NCBI GenBank assembly: GCA_019009955.1
Contig: CM032233.1
Coordinates: 100,095,001-100,159,000, forward strand
Direction: 5' to 3'
DNA length: 64,000 bases
Source of the DNA: Riptortus pedestris
Lineage: Eukaryota > Arthropoda > Insecta > Hemiptera > Alydidae
This document shows, in pieces, positions 60,310 through 64,000 of the stretch (within the stretch, counting starts at the first letter, position 1; each line of letters opens with the position of its first letter). The position numbers and the translations under genes were made by a program. A model generated the notes under the pieces. That model was not told the DNA's origin, did no database searches, and was given only the letters and a program-made list of their open reading frames with translations.

Positions 60310-62450
60310 AATTCCTCTTATTTTTTTTAAGTGAGAGTAAAACGCCGAGAGGGCTTAATCGGTCTGCAAAACGACGAGACATTCGGTTTAGGTGATTGAC
60401 TAGTCTTTGGAGGTGAGGACTGAACATTGGTCTTTTAGGGATCTTTGTCTCTTCTGACTGTTTTCCATGTAGTGGGTGTCTGTGAAACTTCTCCATCCTG
60501 TTTTTCCATGGTTAGAGGTTCGGAAGGCGTAGAGGGTGGGTTTTTGATTCCGATTGACCTTCTGGGTGATTTTGGCAGAGATAAAGGTCACCTTGATCTT
60601 TTTTTTTGACGGTCTCATTGCGATGCGTTGTGCTGGAGGCAGTGATATGAGCCGGCTGGTTTCAACCAAAGGTGGTCTCTCGGATGTAGCTTGGAGTTGA
60701 CTGAGACGTTGTAGGAAGAAACTTCTTGGCTAACAATGGGTACAAGTTGTCATCTCTGGTAAGGTCTTACATAGACATTCGAATTTCTGGAAGTTCTTTG
60801 GCTCTTTGGTCATAGTGAAACTTCGACTTTTTTTCTCTTCAGCTGAATCCTTTCCTACACATTCATTTCAACCTCTGGGACCAGAAGTCGACGAGCAGCT
60901 GGTACTCTAGTTTGTATTCTTCTTGACTTCAAATGATGTTCGGGGCTAGAATCCAATCCCTCTAACGGCGTGTTTCTCCGTCCAAGAAGTGCCGCCTGGA
61001 AGTCTATATTGTCGCGCTTGCATTTCTAGACTAGGATTTGCCGTTTTCTCGGCTGTTATATGGCGCTGATGTTGCGTGGTTGAATTCTCATGATTTGGCG
61101 GAAGCATTGGATTCTTTTCCGATAAGAGGTGTTGCATTTTCGGTTCATGGGTTGCTTCGGCTGTGCAACGGCTAGTTCCTGGCATGTCGGCCAGCACTTG
61201 ATGATATATTTTATTTTTCTACTCATGAACGGCCAAAAGAACGTGTCGCTCTTCTACACACGCATTCTGCGCCAAATGACACGTATATATTTTCACGATA
61301 TATTCGGCGCGTAGTGACTTTGGCAAAACGACTTGGCTTCCTTTGTAAATGATACCATCTTGAACCATGAGTTCATGTTTATAATTCCAGAATACGAAAA
61401 GACATGGTGGTAGCTTGTCCTTGTGTTCCTGCCATCGAGACTTAACCCTTTCCTTGGGCAAAGCCACTATAGTGGCTTTGCCCAAGGAAAGGGTTAATCA
61501 CGGTCAAGATAATGCACTAAGTGTGGTCGACGGAGGTTTACTGTCGAATACGGCGTAGGCTTTCAGGTATCGTCCGTTATTCTTATGGACTCGAGTTCTG
61601 TATAGATTGGGTCACAGTGACACACTTCTTCAAGCTGTGGTTTGGTGCTTTCCGGTAGCTACATACAAGACAGTGATTGTATCGGTGTAGGCGTAGCAAC
61701 ATTCGTTGTAGTCGATTGTATTTCATGTACTGGCGCATCCAGTATCCGCTTTTTCACTTGTTTGACTGGCCGCTTGTGTTCGCTAGTCCATGCCCAGGGT
61801 TGGTTTTTCGTGAGGTCATGAAGGGGGTTGCATATGATGATAAGTTTGGCACAAATTTTGTCATATATGTTGCTAAACCAATGGAGCTTTTGAGCTCAAC
61901 AACATCCATCCGTGACCCATATATTTAACTTGGCATCTCTTAAGCGAAACTTTACTTTTGTTGAATTTCAGATTTTTGGCTTTGGCAGTGGCAAAAGACG
62001 TTCTAGAGCTCGGTCGTGGTTTGCAGAGGCCTCTTCATGGGTCATTCCTCGTACTAAAACGAAAATGCCATCTTGGACAATCACTATGCCTGGTATTCTT
62101 TTTAGCTCGGGGCGATGCTTTCGATTGTTGAGATGTCATATTCCATTCACACCATGTCTTAACCAGCACTAGATTACTTTTCCAATCACTCGGGCCTTTC
62201 CTTTTTAGTAATCTCATTATTTTTCATCACGTCAGGCTTAATCTTGAATTCATTCCTGAGAGGCACAGGATTGCGGCAAGGTATTTGCTTTACTGGTGGA
62301 AAAGTAGAGCCAATGATTAGCTAGCACACAGGCTTTAAGAAACCAACTCCCCTGAAGACGTCATCATACTTAGCCAAGATGTCTTCAGTTTTGCTTGTCT
62401 CTTCTAGCTTAGCCTTTGATATACGATGGTTTCAGCTTTGGCTCCGCTAT
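60299..62450 (-). pseudogene. Ty3/gypsy pol remnant (RT to integrase end)
   Basis: Read on the minus strand from 62450 downward: KTEDILAKYDDVFRGVG (about 62335-62385), 'PVPLRNEFKIKPDVMKNNEITKKE' (62210-62280) and 'GPSDWKSNLVLVK' (about 62150-62190), the start of gypsy RT. Next come a piece resembling 'LTKNQPWAWTSEHKRPVKQVKKRIL' (about 61760-61830) after the RT palm, then FWNYKHELMVQDGIIYKGSQ (61320-61485) with 'HLAQNACVEERHVL', the zinc-binding integrase lead. Last is 'RNTPLEGLDSSP' (about 60945-60990), typical of the pol C-terminus. Many stops and shifts are present, and a palindromic insert lies at 61446. The catalytic palm and much of the integrase core are missing or unreadable. Confidence 0.8.
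61446..61493. mobile_element. 48-bp palindromic TTAA-flanked insert, copy 2
   Basis: TTAA at 61442-61445 and 61494-61497 flanks a 48-bp perfect palindrome beginning CCCTTTCC, with the same 20-base core as copy 1 at 43220. It lies inside the gypsy pol remnant. Confidence 0.85.
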
Positions 62451-62777
62451 GAAGCTCAACGAAGCCTAATTTTTCAGTGGCGATGGACGAGAGTAATGAC
62501 ATCTTCGGACCTGAGTGATTAAAATAGTGAACAACTAACAAAACCGATGTAAAAGCATTCGATTTTTCTTTTTGACTTCCAAACTTATTTCTCCGTTAGG
62601 CTTCAAAATCGCTCTACTATAGCTTCGAAGTCTTGTTGAAGACGGATCTAGCTTGGGCATGATATCTCCATAAATATATTTTAAGATGCTTTCCTATAAT
62701 ACATCCACACCGTATTCACTGTGTAATTGGCAATTCATCTTCCGCTTCTTATAAGTCGTACCTTGCTCATTGACTGA

Positions 62778-62850
62778 TCCATTTTGTTAACTGGTTTATT
62801 TAGCAATCGATTGTAACAATTCCTTTGTATTTAACTATCGATATTTAACA
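62778..62850. repeat. Terminal direct repeat of the gypsy remnant, right
   Basis: The partner of 60238-60309, 2540 bases away. In the element's own orientation this is the 5' side. Confidence 0.65.
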
Positions 62851-63840
62851 GGGACAAGCGTTTGTAGTTTATTCATTTGAGAGAAATCCCTATTTATTTA
62901 AGAATTGTTTCGTTTTAGAAAAACTTTCCAGTGACAAGCGAGCTTTAATGTATAAAACATCTTTGAGTCTTAGCCTATTTTAATTTTACTGCTCAAGAAA
63001 TTAGTAGCACCCAATAGAAGGCCTAAACGACTCTTCTGTTCCTAGTTTTACATCGAATTCACTCAAGGCCTTATTAACGTCTTACTTTGGGATAGCTTCA
63101 TATTCTTCAATGAGGGTTTCAGGTTTATTTTAATTAATAAGAGTACTTTTTCTTCTTCATTTTTACCTTCATTGTCACCTGCTATAGGTATTTAAAAAAA
63201 TGTTCCCTACAAAAGAACCATAAAAATCCTTTTAGTTACAATTTTGTAGTCTAGTCTAGTCTTTATTAATTATTTTTTATTTATAAAATAATGTTGCCCC
63301 CTAAATAATAAAAAATGTGGTAATTCAACTACTATGATTTCATTCCTTTATTTTCTTTCTTTTGCCGCAGTAACACCTTGTACGTGTATAATTCCTTCTC
63401 CAGCCTTTTACTTCATTCTAGATGGTTTAATTCCCGCACATTTCAAATTCACGGAAAATTTCCATTCCTACGTCGTTTCCTAAAATCTTTTCACCATCCT
63501 TTCTTTATTCCTTTATTGGTGCCATAATAAGTTTGCTTTCCTGTAAATATTTATTGGCCCTTGGCCCAACCTGTTACCTGATGGTCTAGTGGTCTTTTTC
63601 TTGAAGCTTTCTTTACCATTACCCAGAAGATCTATATAGTCGACCTTCAAGTATTACCGTTGATTTTTTGGTGACAGTATTTTCTTATAATCTTACTTCG
63701 TTGTAGACCCTTCAGCATCATCAGTAAAGTAGTTGGTCAGGGCCACTAAAAGTTGGGAGGGGTGGGGAGGGGGGGGAGGGTGATGCTGGCTAATTGGTTT
63801 GTGTAATGAAAATTTTAGGGACCATTGAAATAAACAAGCA
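62851..63840. other. Intergenic stretch, nothing recognised
   Basis: AT-rich with a G-run near 63755-63780. No coding or RNA gene seen. Confidence 0.45.
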
Positions 63841-63844
63841 GTGG

Positions 63845-63980
63845 TTTTTAACAGATTTCCCTTAAGGGAAATCAGCTATTGAGGTCGTAATCATGACGCG
63901 ATTTTTGATATTTGTATGGAATGTCCATCGATCCTATCTAGTAGATGACGAAAATGAGGTCCGTTCAAAACTGTATACAG
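63845..63980 (-). repeat. Interspersed module 2, inverted copy at the window end
   Basis: gatttcccttaagggaaatc, then agctattgaggtcgtaatca, gtccatcgatcctatctagt and gacgaaaatgaggtccgttc match the inverse of the copies at 24.6 and 52.5 kb. Confidence 0.75.
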
Positions 63981-64000
63981 TAAGTGGATGATATACTAAT

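Overview
This is animal nuclear DNA: AT-rich, long introns with GT...AG boundaries, many (AT)n and (GT)n/(CA)n microsatellites, and a dense load of transposable elements. The transposon mix (mariner, Tc1, piggyBac-like, Helitron-like, Ty3/gypsy, Penelope-like, tRNA-derived SINEs) points to an invertebrate, perhaps an arthropod. The species cannot be fixed from the sequence alone.

The one clear host gene is on the + strand. It encodes a TUT4/TUT7-type (ZCCHC11/ZCCHC6) terminal uridylyltransferase. Eighteen coding exons can be joined in a single open frame from 9759 to the stop codon ending at 44965, giving 1154 codons. Residue numbers in the feature entries count from the first complete codon in the window. 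The protein has, in order, a C2H2 finger, a degenerate first nucleotidyltransferase module, a CCHC knuckle, a complete second nucleotidyltransferase with GS and D-x-D motifs, its PAP-associated domain, a second CCHC knuckle and a basic tail. The first joined exon begins in mid-codon, so the true start lies upstream and was not found.

Region by region: 1-9758 is non-coding with two tandem Helitron-like copies (5340-9164). The TUT introns contain a gypsy gag-protease fragment, a Tc1 relic and a mariner with recognisable ends (12.9-16.4 kb), a 1037-bp piggyBac-like MITE (17.2-18.3 kb), a second mariner relic (25.5-26.1 kb), a SINE (27.0-27.2 kb), two inverted-orientation Helitron-like copies (32.2-33.9 and 39.9-41.8 kb), a 500-bp foldback element (36.5-37.0 kb), a 48-bp palindromic insert (43.2 kb) and a piggyBac transposase relic (44.0-44.4 kb). 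Past the gene, 47.9-52.6 kb is a rearranged Penelope/Helitron cluster containing a 948-bp inverted duplication. 53.3-58.2 kb is mostly unrecognised. 58.3-60.1 kb is a decayed Penelope-like element on the minus strand. 60.2-62.85 kb is a gypsy pol remnant on the minus strand bounded by 72-bp direct repeats.

The most unusual observations are a matched pair of 48-bp TTAA-flanked palindromes. One interrupts the gypsy pol remnant. The other sits just after an alternative stop codon of the TUT gene, beside a poly(A) signal. The 948-bp inverted duplication flanked by 198-bp direct repeats is also notable.
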